Assembly: GCA_963793295.1 (NCBI GenBank)
Contig: CAWBZX010000023.1
Span: forward strand, 1-64,000
Direction: 5' to 3'
DNA length: 64,000 bases
Source: JAHDHW01 sp963793295
GTDB lineage: Bacteria > Bacteroidota > Bacteroidia > Chitinophagales > Saprospiraceae
The notes beneath the pieces were generated by a model. That model did no database searches. It was not told where the DNA came from and worked only from the letters and a program-made list of their open reading frames with translations. Both the position numbers and the translations under genes were made by a program. Below, piece by piece: positions 8,405-16,477 of this stretch. Every line of letters begins with the position of its first letter. The first letter of the stretch is position 1.

Positions 8405-9666
8405 TTTTTATTAAAAGAATATGGTGTTTCACCAGACAATATTAGTGTTATTCCTCATGGAACACACATCGTCATGTGGAGCGATAAAAAACAATTGAGA
8501 AAAAATACAGCATTGATTCCCAGCGCCCTGTCCTTTCTACATTTGGTTTGTTAAGCGAAAATAAAAATATCGAAACCGCCATCAGGGCTTTATCCAAAAT
8601 CAAAGAAAAATTTCCAGATGTATTGTATTTGGTACTTGGTCAAACCCACCCCGAAGTATTCAAATACGAGGGAGAACGCTACCGCAACATTTTAGAAGAA
8701 GAAGTGGAACGTTTAGGGTTGGAGAACAATGTTCAATTTGTTAATCGTTATTTGAAATTAGATGAACTCCTCGATTATCTTAAGCTTGCAGATATTTATT
8801 TGTTTACTTCAAAAGACCCCAACCAGAAAGTGAGCGGAACATTTGCCTATGTCATGAGTAGTGCCTGTCCTGTGGTTGCAACAGCCATTCCTCATGCATC
8901 GGAATTGTTGGATGGAGACACGGGGGTCCTGATTGACTTTGAAAATTCAGTTCAAATGGCGGAGGATGTACTTTCTATATTGAGTGATAATACCCGGCTA
9001 GAAAACATGTCAAAAAATGTTTTTCACAAAACCAGATACACCGTTTGGGATAATGTGTCGATCCAGACAGCTAAAATTCTTGAACCGTTCCTTGAGGGGC
9101 AAAAACTGGAATTTGCTTTGCCTGAAATTTCATTGTCTCATTTGAAACGGTTAACTGATGAGCGCGGTATTATTCAGTTTTCCAGGTTTGGTATTCCTGA
9201 CAAAAGTTCTGGATACACTATAGATGATAATGCCCGTGCGATGATTGTCGCTTGTATGCATTATTCAGAGACTAGTGATCCGGAAGATTTAAAACTAATC
9301 AATATTTATTTGAACTTTATTCAGTATTGCCAGCAGGAGGATGGTATGTTTCTAAATTATCTGGATAAAAATGGGCGCTATCACATTAAAAATGATTATG
9401 TGAATCTGGAAGATGCCAACTGTCGAACCATTTGGGGTTTAGGCTATTTGCTTTCGCAGAAAGACGACTTGCCAGACTATCTGATCTCGAAAGCAGAAGC
9501 TGCTTTCAACAATGCGCTTCCAACTTTGGATAGATTACGTTCGCCCAGGGCGTTGGCATTTGGAAAAAAAACTGAGGCAATCAAGAATGATAAAAAGGCT
9601 GTACAATTAAATTCAGATAATGAAAACAGCATTAAAATATTGAAAGAATTGGAGCGCAAAAAATGA
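8405..9666 (+). pseudogene. Glycosyltransferase (GT4-like) with helical C-terminal domain, truncated, frameshifted and chimeric
   Basis: Homology to a GT-B glycosyltransferase begins at 8405, just after an in-frame TAG, with LLKEYGVSPDNISVIPHG, so the N-terminal Rossmann domain is missing. The frame then breaks in a run of six A at 8500-8505; adding one A would join it to the frame open from 8548 to 9666. That part shows the GT4 C-terminal half (ENKNIETAIRAL, then SGTFAYVMSSACPVVAT with the donor-site region) and a helical domain with SGYTIDDNARAMIVA near residue 225. The helical domain stops abruptly after SPRALAF. The remaining ~30 residues (KKAVQLNSDNENSIKILKEL) look like the last TPR helix of an unrelated protein. 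I read this as a decayed, recombined gene. It may once have belonged to the mannoside locus upstream. Confidence 0.75.
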
Positions 9667-9753
9667 AATAACAAAAGGCTAACAATAGCTAAAATGTCAA
9701 TAAGTTCGATTTCTCACCTACTGTATTTAGCCTGACGTTATCCCCCACCCAAA

Positions 9754-10347
9754 TCAATGAGACTTCAACCATCCGGTAATACTCAATCTGGGCTTATGAC
9801 TGAGCAATACTTCGTGCTCCAGTTCGCTGCTTTTGAAAAACACACATTTTCCATTTACCGGAGTAATCATTTGTGAATGATCAGCACGATAGATACATAA
9901 TTCCCCACCGTCGTTTTCCTGCCAGTTGTCATTCAAATACATGATCATTGAATAGGCCCTGCTTTTATTATCCTGAAATTGATCCAAATGCCTTTTGTAA
10001 AAGCTTCCTTTTTCGTATAAAGCATAATGAAATTCGTATCCTGTGATACCGGTATAACAAGTGCTATTCAAATAAATCACAAACTGATCCATCAAGTCAA
10101 AAAAACTGTTTTCGTGTAAATCCTGATGTTTACGGTCGAGCCAGTAGATCACATCACTTCTCATCAATTTGTCCTGGGTGAGTTTAGTATTATTGCCTAT
10201 TCCTGCTGCCAGAAGTTGCTTTTCTGAGTATAATTTTAACAAATTTTCTTTCAGATGAGCAGCTAAAGTTTTACTTAAAAAATCCTGGGCCAACCCTACT
10301 CTGCTCTCTAAAAAGCTGTTAACCAGGCCATTGAAAATCGTATCCAC
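9754..10347 (-). CDS. 2OG-Fe(II) oxygenase, prolyl 4-hydroxylase-like
   Basis: 197 residues, cytoplasmic. The iron triad of the 2-oxoglutarate dioxygenase fold is visible: HLD (His120, Asp122) and the distal His178 in LEHEVL. Arg187 in KPRLSITGW is the expected 2OG-binding residue. YSMIMYLND and DGGELCIY are typical of the 2OG-FeII_Oxy_3 (SM-20/EGL-9-like) group. The substrate could be a prolyl residue in a protein, but this is unproven. It stands alone between the glycosyltransferase remnant and the peptidase gene. A short overlapping frame at 10308-10493 on the same strand has no family features, so I keep the start at 10347. Confidence 0.88.
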   Translation of the reverse strand: MDTIFNGLVNSFLESRVGLAQDFLSKTLAAHLKENLLKLYSEKQLLAAGIGNNTKLTQDKLMRSDVIYWLDRKHQDLHENSFFDLMDQFVIYLNSTCYTGITGYEFHYALYEKGSFYKRHLDQFQDNKSRAYSMIMYLNDNWQENDGGELCIYRADHSQMITPVNGKCVFFKSSELEHEVLLSHKPRLSITGWLKSH

Positions 10348-10553
10348 GTTGCGTGATTGATGCTTATCCAGCTTAAAACTGATAGCGAAGCAATGTAGCT
10401 TTTAAAATCAATATAACAGGATTTATTTTTGGTATTCAGATTAACTATACTCTTCTCGAAATCTTCATCGAAAAGGTTTGGAATGATAATCATGAACCTG
10501 TTCCAACTACATAGTAGCAGAACGATTAAAAGATTGGAGTATCTTCTTATTTG

Positions 10554-12296
10554 TTACTTCAATTTGTCATCCACATAATCCAACACCTTTCTCATCAGAT
10601 GCACGCGATCTTTGCCCCGCACATTGTGCGGATGCATAGGATATGGAAAGAAATCAACTTGAATACCTTCATTGACAAATTGCTGTATCAAGGCTAAGTT
10701 GTGCTGCATGACCACAATCGGGTCGGAAGTACCATGGATCAGCAAAAGATCACCTTTCAGGTTCTTTACGTGGTTGAGCAAATTCGCTTGTTTGTACCCT
10801 TCCGGGTTTTCTTCTGGGCGATCCATGTAACGTTCACCGTACATCACTTCATAATATTTCCAATCAGTCACAGGACCTCCAGCAACTCCCACCTGGAAAG
10901 TTTCGGGCTTCCGCAGCATCAGCGAAGTCGTCATAAAACCACCATAACTCCAGCCATGAACGGCCATTCTGTTTCCATCAACGTAAGGCAAAGATTTTAA
11001 ATAATCAACGCCGTCCAATTGATCTTCCATTTCCAAAGTTCCCAACTGACGATGAACTATATTTTCAAACTCAAATCCTCGATTGGCAGAGCCGCGATTA
11101 TCAATGGTGAATACGATATAACCCTTCTCAGCCATGTAATGCATCCAAAGCGGTGCGCCGGCCAGCCAGCGATTGCTGACCATTTGGGCATGTGGTCCAC
11201 CGTATACATAAACCAATACTTTGTACTTTTTTGAAGGATCAAAATCACTTGGCTTGATCATACGTGCATGAAGCACTGTTCCGTCTTTTGCTTTAATGTC
11301 AAGTATTTCGGTTGTCCCGATTTTATAATCAGTCAAAGGATTTTTGGAAGTCAGTAGATTTTCAATTTTTTTACCTTTCAAATTTATGACATCAGCAACA
11401 TAAGGCGTTTTTATATTAGACCAGGTGTCGATCAGTTCTTTTCCGTCGGAGCTTAATTTATAACGGTGAATTCCATCTTCTTTGGAAATTGGCTCCATCT
11501 CCCCCTTTTTCAGATTTATGCAATAAGCATTGGAATTTAAACCGCTTTCATCAGAACCTTGCACAATGAGTTTTTTACCGCTGTCATCCAAGCCTAGAAT
11601 TTGCTGAACCAGCCAGTTTCCTTTTGTGACCTGCCCCAGCAATTCACCTTCGACATTGTAATGATAAGCATGCATGAATCCATCACGTTCGCTTAACCAA
11701 AGAAATTCATCTGGATTATTGGGTAAAAACCAAACCGGGTTTTCGGGTTCTACATATTTCGGATGCTTTTCTTCAAAAAGCGTTTTGATCAAATTCCCAG
11801 TTGTCACATCATATTTATTGAGCCACATATGGTTTTGATCGCGGTTGACGATCGCGATGTAAACGTATTTTCCTTCAGATCCCCAACCCAAATTAGTCAG
11901 ATATTGATCTTTCGGGCCAGCTATGTTCAGATAAATTGTTTTACCATTTTTTAGATCATAAATCCCGACTTTGGCGTATTGACTTTTTTGGCCCGCCATG
12001 GGATATTTGATCGTTTGTAGGCTACCGGGCGTGGTCGTGATATCCAGCAATGGATAATCGGCAACATCGGTTTCATCCTTTTGATAAAAAGCCAAAAAAT
12101 TACCTTTTGGTGACCAGAAAGTTCCTTTTGTGATCCCGAATTCCTGTCGGGCGATTTCTTGTCCACTAACAATATTTGGATCATCACCGGAAGTCACCGC
12201 CTGCTCTTTTCCAGTTCCATCAACTACAAAAAGATTATTGTTCTCTCGTAAAGGCTGCGTGGTTATTTCCTGAATGATAATCAACGTTCTCCGCAC
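10554..12296 (-). CDS. Dipeptidyl peptidase IV (S9B), propeller and catalytic part, downstream piece of a frameshifted gene
   Basis: This is the 3' part of a DPP IV-type gene, read continuously to the stop at 10554. It carries the DPPIV N-terminal beta-propeller (ARQEFGITKGTFWSPKGN, then YPLLDITTTPGS) and the alpha/beta-hydrolase domain. The nucleophile motif GWSYGGFMT has its Ser codon at about 10947-10949; Asp lies in HGTSDPIVV and His in MHPHNVRGKDR. The apparent start at 12296 is not real. The sequence directly upstream continues the same protein in another frame (12281-12691), and one base gained near 12295-12303 would restore the reading TTG-x-GAENVDYHSGNNHAAF. The product should be a secreted peptidase removing dipeptides after proline or alanine. 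It is inactive if the frameshift is genuine. Confidence 0.85.
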   Translation of the reverse strand: MRRTLIIIQEITTQPLRENNNLFVVDGTGKEQAVTSGDDPNIVSGQEIARQEFGITKGTFWSPKGNFLAFYQKDETDVADYPLLDITTTPGSLQTIKYPMAGQKSQYAKVGIYDLKNGKTIYLNIAGPKDQYLTNLGWGSEGKYVYIAIVNRDQNHMWLNKYDVTTGNLIKTLFEEKHPKYVEPENPVWFLPNNPDEFLWLSERDGFMHAYHYNVEGELLGQVTKGNWLVQQILGLDDSGKKLIVQGSDESGLNSNAYCINLKKGEMEPISKEDGIHRYKLSSDGKELIDTWSNIKTPYVADVINLKGKKIENLLTSKNPLTDYKIGTTEILDIKAKDGTVLHARMIKPSDFDPSKKYKVLVYVYGGPHAQMVSNRWLAGAPLWMHYMAEKGYIVFTIDNRGSANRGFEFENIVHRQLGTLEMEDQLDGVDYLKSLPYVDGNRMAVHGWSYGGFMTTSLMLRKPETFQVGVAGGPVTDWKYYEVMYGERYMDRPEENPEGYKQANLLNHVKNLKGDLLLIHGTSDPIVVMQHNLALIQQFVNEGIQVDFFPYPMHPHNVRGKDRVHLMRKVLDYVDDKLK

Positions 12297-12691
12297 CTTC
12301 CGGTAGTAACAAGCAACGTCGCTCCTGTTTTTGAAGAAATACTGTAAGTGTAAAAAGTATCTTTATTTTGAAAATAGAAATTTCCGCTTCCCAGCCAGCG
12401 AACAGATGGAAATTTTTTCAGTTCCAGGTTTAGTGTGGCATTAATTTCTGTAAGCGGTACTTCCTGAATCGGCGACATCGTTCCCGGTTTTCGCACCAAT
12501 AATTTGTCGCGGTCTTTGGACTGCCAGGAAACCAGAGAAGTATTGGCTACCCACTGCAGATCGGCTAGTCTTTCCGGCCCCAAAGTGCTAAATCGTTTTA
12601 AAACGGCATCTTCCAGGGTCAGTTCATTCTGCTGCGCAAATACCGAAGTTGTCGTTAAAACAAAGAATATCAGAAAAGCATACTTTTTCAT
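12281..12691 (-). CDS. Dipeptidyl peptidase IV, N-terminal piece with signal peptide (frameshifted)
   Basis: 136 residues from the ATG at 12691. It starts with a Sec signal peptide (MKKYAFLIFFVLTTTSVFAQQ) and continues into the first propeller strands (LTLEDAVLKRFSTLGPERLADLQWV), as in Bacteroidota S9B peptidases. After SSKTGATLLVTTG it leaves the homologous frame and stops within six codons, while the homologous sequence carries on in the frame of 10554-12296. Together the two pieces give a protein of about 710 residues, the normal DPP IV length. A single-base loss in the CCTTCCGG stretch (plus strand, ~12297-12304) explains the break. Confidence 0.8.
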   Translation of the reverse strand: MKKYAFLIFFVLTTTSVFAQQNELTLEDAVLKRFSTLGPERLADLQWVANTSLVSWQSKDRDKLLVRKPGTMSPIQEVPLTEINATLNLELKKFPSVRWLGSGNFYFQNKDTFYTYSISSKTGATLLVTTGRCGER

Positions 12692-12695
12692 ATTT

Positions 12696-12703
12696 CAAAT
12701 TTA
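12696..12703 (-). promoter_or_regulatory. Candidate -7 promoter box for the DPP IV gene
   Basis: The minus strand reads TAAATTTG, an exact match to the Bacteroidota -7 consensus TAnnTTTG, ending only four bases before the ATG at 12691. If it is used, the transcript would be nearly leaderless. A six-base consensus occurs often by chance in AT-rich DNA, so confidence is low. Confidence 0.3.
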
Positions 12704-13065
12704 AATCTTAAAAAAGATGAAGATACAATTCCAAATCAGATCAATAAAATTTATGTCCTAAATTATAAATGTCGCTACTGCTACGGAAATCTTCGGTATC
12801 ATTTGTTTTATGGAAAATGAGGTTTTATGGAAATATGGAAATTCCAATTAGTAAAAAAGAAAATATCCAATCCTTGTGTATTCAGAAAAAAGGAGGTCAT
12901 GGATAATGACCTGTGTTAGTCAATTTATTCTTTTTTACACTTTACATACCACCTTTAACCCTCTAATTTTATCATTATTAGTAAATACATTTAATCTTTG
13001 CAACGGCTTTCAATGAGAAAAGCAAAAACGTAGCATATCTGTGCTATATTAAATATTTAAAACCT
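12704..13065. other. Divergent intergenic region
   Basis: About 360 bases between the divergent DPP IV and sulfotransferase genes. It holds a small perfect hairpin (AGGTCAT ... ATGACCT, 12894-12912). A promoter-like TTAATCTTTGC at 12991-13001 has a three-base rather than two-base spacer, so I do not call it. No open frame with family features was seen. Confidence 0.5.
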
Positions 13066-14721
13066 ATGCTTCGAATTTTACTTTTATTTTCTTCAATACT
13101 TTCGGTAAGCTCCTTTTATGCACAACAAACAGTGGGCTTATTTCTGAATGATTCTGCTTCTTATAACGGTTATACCTTAATTGCACCAACTGGCTCAACT
13201 TCAGATTATTTGATCGATAATTGCGGATATGAGATAAATAGATGGACAAGCAATTATGTGCATGGCGAATCTTCATATTTACTTGAAAATGGAAACTTAT
13301 TGCGTACTGCACGCCTGTCAAGTAGTTTTCAAAGTGGCGGAACGGGCGGAAGAATTGAAATGTACGATTGGGACGGGGATCTGATCTGGGGATATAATTA
13401 TTCAACAAGTGATTATCACCATCACCATGACATTGAAATGTTGCCAAATGGAAACATTCTTTTAATTGCCTGGGAAGCAAGATCATTTTCAGAAGCAGTT
13501 GAGGCTGGACGCATCCCTTCTCAGACTTCCAATAATGGCGTTTGGTCCGAGCGCATTGTCGAAATCGAACCTGTTGGAACCGATCAGGCAAATATTATTT
13601 GGGAGTGGCATTTATGGGATCATTTGATCCAGGATTATGATTCACAAAAAGCCAATTATGCAGCGATCGCTGATCACCCGGAATTAGTTGATGTAAATTT
13701 TGCAGCAACAATGGGTCTTGATTGGGTTCATTTAAACGCCATTGATTATAATGCTGATTTGGATCAAATAATAATTAATTCCCGAGTGTTCAATGAATTT
13801 TGGGTTATTGATCACAGTACAACTTCAGCAGAAGCAGCTACCAGCGAAGGGGGCAATTCAGGAAAAGGAGGTGATATCCTTTACCGATGGGGAAATCCCC
13901 AAACCTATGATCGAGGCCTTACTTCAGATCAAAAACTCTTTGGACAACATGATGTTCATTGGATTCCCGAAGGATACCCCGATGAAGGTAAAATAATGAT
14001 TTATAATAATGGTGCAGGAAGGCCTGGCGGATCCTATTCTTCTGTTGACATCATTGAGCCACCTGTGGATACAGAAGGAAATTATCAAATTGACACAGGC
14101 CAGTCATATGGCCCAACAGAGCTTTTCTGGACCTATGATGGTCTGCCTGATAATATGTTTTACTCTTTAAACATTTCTGGAGCCAATCGCCTTCCAAACG
14201 GCAATACTTTGATTTGTGTAGGTAGAGATGGGCATGTTTTTGAAATTGACCCAGACGAAAATATAGTCTGGGATTATATAAATCCTGTAAAACCCACAGG
14301 CTCGGTTTCACAAGGCACCGTTATTAACAATAATAGCCTTTTCAGGGCATATCGTTATGGGGCAGATTCTCCGGCATTTGAAGGTAAAAATCTTACCCCC
14401 GGAGATCCATTAGAACTAAATCCTTTTCCTTCGGATTGTCAGATTTACGATGGCTCCGTTTCAACTTTTAAACCTCAGGAATTAGAAAATGTGCGCGTAC
14501 TTGAGAATCCGATAAGAGATTTGCTTACTATTGAAAATGAAACCGGAAAACAAATTAATATTCAAGTCGTAGACCTGTTAGGTCATGTTTTACTTTTTGA
14601 TAAAACCGATAATCAATACATTCAGATTGAAACGAATCACTGGATTCAGGGGCTTTACATTTTGCGTATTACCGATGCTGGATCCAAACATTTTTACATC
14701 CAAAAATTAATTAAGCAATGA
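13066..14721 (+). CDS. Secreted aryl-sulfate sulfotransferase-like protein with T9SS sorting domain
   Basis: 551 residues. The N-terminus is a Sec signal peptide (ILLLFSSILSVSSFYAQQ). The body matches the arylsulfotransferase (ASST, PF14269-like) propeller, with histidine-rich motifs DYHHHHDIEMLPNGN, WVHLNAIDYNADLDQI, GDILYRWGNPQTY and GQHDVHWIP. The last ~75 residues (from LENPIRDLL to IQKLIKQ) form a T9SS type A sorting domain, so the enzyme should be carried across the outer membrane and either released or surface-anchored. ASST enzymes move sulfate between phenolic compounds without PAPS; the acceptor here is unknown. The stop overlaps the next, paralogous gene by four bases (ATGA at 14718), indicating one transcript. 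Confidence 0.85.
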   Translation: MLRILLLFSSILSVSSFYAQQTVGLFLNDSASYNGYTLIAPTGSTSDYLIDNCGYEINRWTSNYVHGESSYLLENGNLLRTARLSSSFQSGGTGGRIEMYDWDGDLIWGYNYSTSDYHHHHDIEMLPNGNILLIAWEARSFSEAVEAGRIPSQTSNNGVWSERIVEIEPVGTDQANIIWEWHLWDHLIQDYDSQKANYAAIADHPELVDVNFAATMGLDWVHLNAIDYNADLDQIIINSRVFNEFWVIDHSTTSAEAATSEGGNSGKGGDILYRWGNPQTYDRGLTSDQKLFGQHDVHWIPEGYPDEGKIMIYNNGAGRPGGSYSSVDIIEPPVDTEGNYQIDTGQSYGPTELFWTYDGLPDNMFYSLNISGANRLPNGNTLICVGRDGHVFEIDPDENIVWDYINPVKPTGSVSQGTVINNNSLFRAYRYGADSPAFEGKNLTPGDPLELNPFPSDCQIYDGSVSTFKPQELENVRVLENPIRDLLTIENETGKQINIQVVDLLGHVLLFDKTDNQYIQIETNHWIQGLYILRITDAGSKHFYIQKLIKQ

Positions 14722-15410
14722 TTAGAATTTTATGCCTAACCGTTTCTCTTTTATCATTTTTAAATATTCAAATTTTTGCACAAAATACCGTGGGATTGCT
14801 CTCTTACAATCCTATGAAAACATTTGACGGTTATAACTTAATCTATCCTCATAACCAGCCAAATGTCTATTTATTAAACAATTGTGGAGAGATCGTTCAC
14901 GTCTGGGAAGACAGTATAAATTTTCGTCCCGGAAATACTGCCTATATCATGGACGATGGAAATCTGGTAAAAACTAAACGTGCATCGGCCGTAGCAGGTA
15001 ATCCGATTTGGGCCGGCGGCGGCGGCGGAATTGTCGAAATCCGTAGTTGGGATAATGACCTGTTGTGGCAATTCGAACTCAATGATTCTCTAAATCGCCT
15101 GCACCACGATATCGCTCCTATGCCAAATGGAAATATTTTAATGATCAGCTGGGAGTTGAAAACCAAAGAAGAATCGATTCAGGCAGGAAGAGATACGGCC
15201 TTGCTTCCACAGGATAAATTGTGGCCGGATTATATTATCGAAGTCAATCCTTCCAACGATGAAATCGTCTGGGAATGGCATGTTTGGGATCATTTAATAC
15301 AGAATTATGATGCTACCAAAGATAACTACGGAGTAATCGCCGATCATCCTGAATTGGTTGATCATCAACTTCGAAACAAACGATGGTGGTGCCGACTGGA
15401 TGCATACTAA
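14718..15410 (+). CDS. Second aryl-sulfate sulfotransferase-like protein, N-terminal piece (frameshifted)
   Basis: 230 residues: signal peptide (MIRILCLTVSLLSFLNIQIFAQ) and the first propeller blades of an ASST paralogue of the preceding gene, including LHHDIAPMPNGNILMISWE, IVWEWHVWDHLIQNYDA and IADHPELVD. After this last motif the frame goes wrong (HQLRNKRWW) and stops. In the neighbouring frame the protein goes on as INFETNDGGADWMHTNAIDYN, matching the first paralogue. One extra base in GATCATCAAC at about 15359-15366 accounts for it. Start and coupling through the ATGA overlap are clear. Confidence 0.82.
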   Translation: MIRILCLTVSLLSFLNIQIFAQNTVGLLSYNPMKTFDGYNLIYPHNQPNVYLLNNCGEIVHVWEDSINFRPGNTAYIMDDGNLVKTKRASAVAGNPIWAGGGGGIVEIRSWDNDLLWQFELNDSLNRLHHDIAPMPNGNILMISWELKTKEESIQAGRDTALLPQDKLWPDYIIEVNPSNDEIVWEWHVWDHLIQNYDATKDNYGVIADHPELVDHQLRNKRWWCRLDAY

Positions 15411-16383
15411 TGCTATTGATTACAATGCTGAGCTTGATCAGATCATGATCAGTGTTCCGACTTTCCATGAACTTTGGATTATCGATCATACGACCACAAC
15501 CGAACAAGCTGCCGGCCATAATGGTGGATTTGGAAATAGAGGCGGTGATTTATTATATCGCTGGGGAAATCCGGTGACTTATGGTGGTGGTACAGAAGCA
15601 GATCAAAAGCTTTTTTATCAGCACGACACGCATTGGGCGGATCGGTTTCTGGATGGTTCACATCCTGATTATGGCAAAATTGTCGTATTTAATAACCGGG
15701 TTGGTGATGATTATTCTACTGCCAATATTTTTATTCCTGCATGGGACATGTACAGTTGGTCTTATCTCCTTGATGCCGGAGCTTATTTGCCTAATGCTTT
15801 TGACTGGACTTTCACGCATCCAGAGCCAACTAAAATGTATTCCACAGGTTTATCAAGCGTACAACTTTTACCAAATGGAAATACGCTAATTGAAGTTGGG
15901 CGTTTTGGTTATGCATTCGAAATTACTCCAAATGAAGAAATCGTTTGGGAATATAAAACGCCTTTGGTTGGCGGGAATCCAGCTTCACAGGGCGATACCC
16001 TCGAAATCAATAACAACCTTACTTTTCGAATGACTCGTTACCCTATGGATTATAGTGTTTTTGAAGGAAAAGATTTATCCTCGAAAGGTTATCTCGAAAA
16101 CAATCCTGATACCACCTTCTGTGATCTGATCTTATCTTCAATTGACTTGCAACATGATTACAAACTGAAGCTTTACCCCAATCCTGCCAGCAACATGGTC
16201 GTCATTGAATGGGATGGCATGGATCGCACGGAATTTGAAATATTTGATATCATGGGTCGTCAATTAGAAAAAATGCATGCTTACGGAGGCCGCAAATACC
16301 TTGATGTTTCAAAATGGGAAGCGGGAATCTATTTTGTAAGAATTAATCAGGTTGCCATTAAAAAACTGGTGATAACGAGGTAA
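15358..16383 (+). CDS. Second aryl-sulfate sulfotransferase-like protein, C-terminal piece with T9SS sorting domain
   Basis: 341 residues in the frame that continues the gene beginning at 14718. It carries the ASST motifs WMHTNAIDYNAELDQI, GDLLYRWGNPVTY and FYQHDTHW, then a T9SS type A sorting domain from KLYPNPASNMVVIEW to KKLVITR. The nominal start at 15358 lies inside the propeller and is an artefact of the frameshift. Restored, the protein would be about 555 residues, the same length as its tandem neighbour. The two propellers differ considerably, so this is an old duplication, perhaps with different acceptor specificity. Confidence 0.82.
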   Translation: MIINFETNDGGADWMHTNAIDYNAELDQIMISVPTFHELWIIDHTTTTEQAAGHNGGFGNRGGDLLYRWGNPVTYGGGTEADQKLFYQHDTHWADRFLDGSHPDYGKIVVFNNRVGDDYSTANIFIPAWDMYSWSYLLDAGAYLPNAFDWTFTHPEPTKMYSTGLSSVQLLPNGNTLIEVGRFGYAFEITPNEEIVWEYKTPLVGGNPASQGDTLEINNNLTFRMTRYPMDYSVFEGKDLSSKGYLENNPDTTFCDLILSSIDLQHDYKLKLYPNPASNMVVIEWDGMDRTEFEIFDIMGRQLEKMHAYGGRKYLDVSKWEAGIYFVRINQVAIKKLVITR

Positions 16384-16477
16384 AGAGCATGGGCTGATTC
16401 AAAAATATCAGGTCTTCAAATCAATTTGATAAAACGGGAAAATTAAATTTTTCGCTGAAGAAGGGATGAAGTAAAGC

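Noticed and set aside
10308..10493. 61-codon frame overlapping the start of the 2OG oxygenase gene.
   Set aside because: The oxygenase start at 10347 is complete for its family, and this frame has no homologous pattern.
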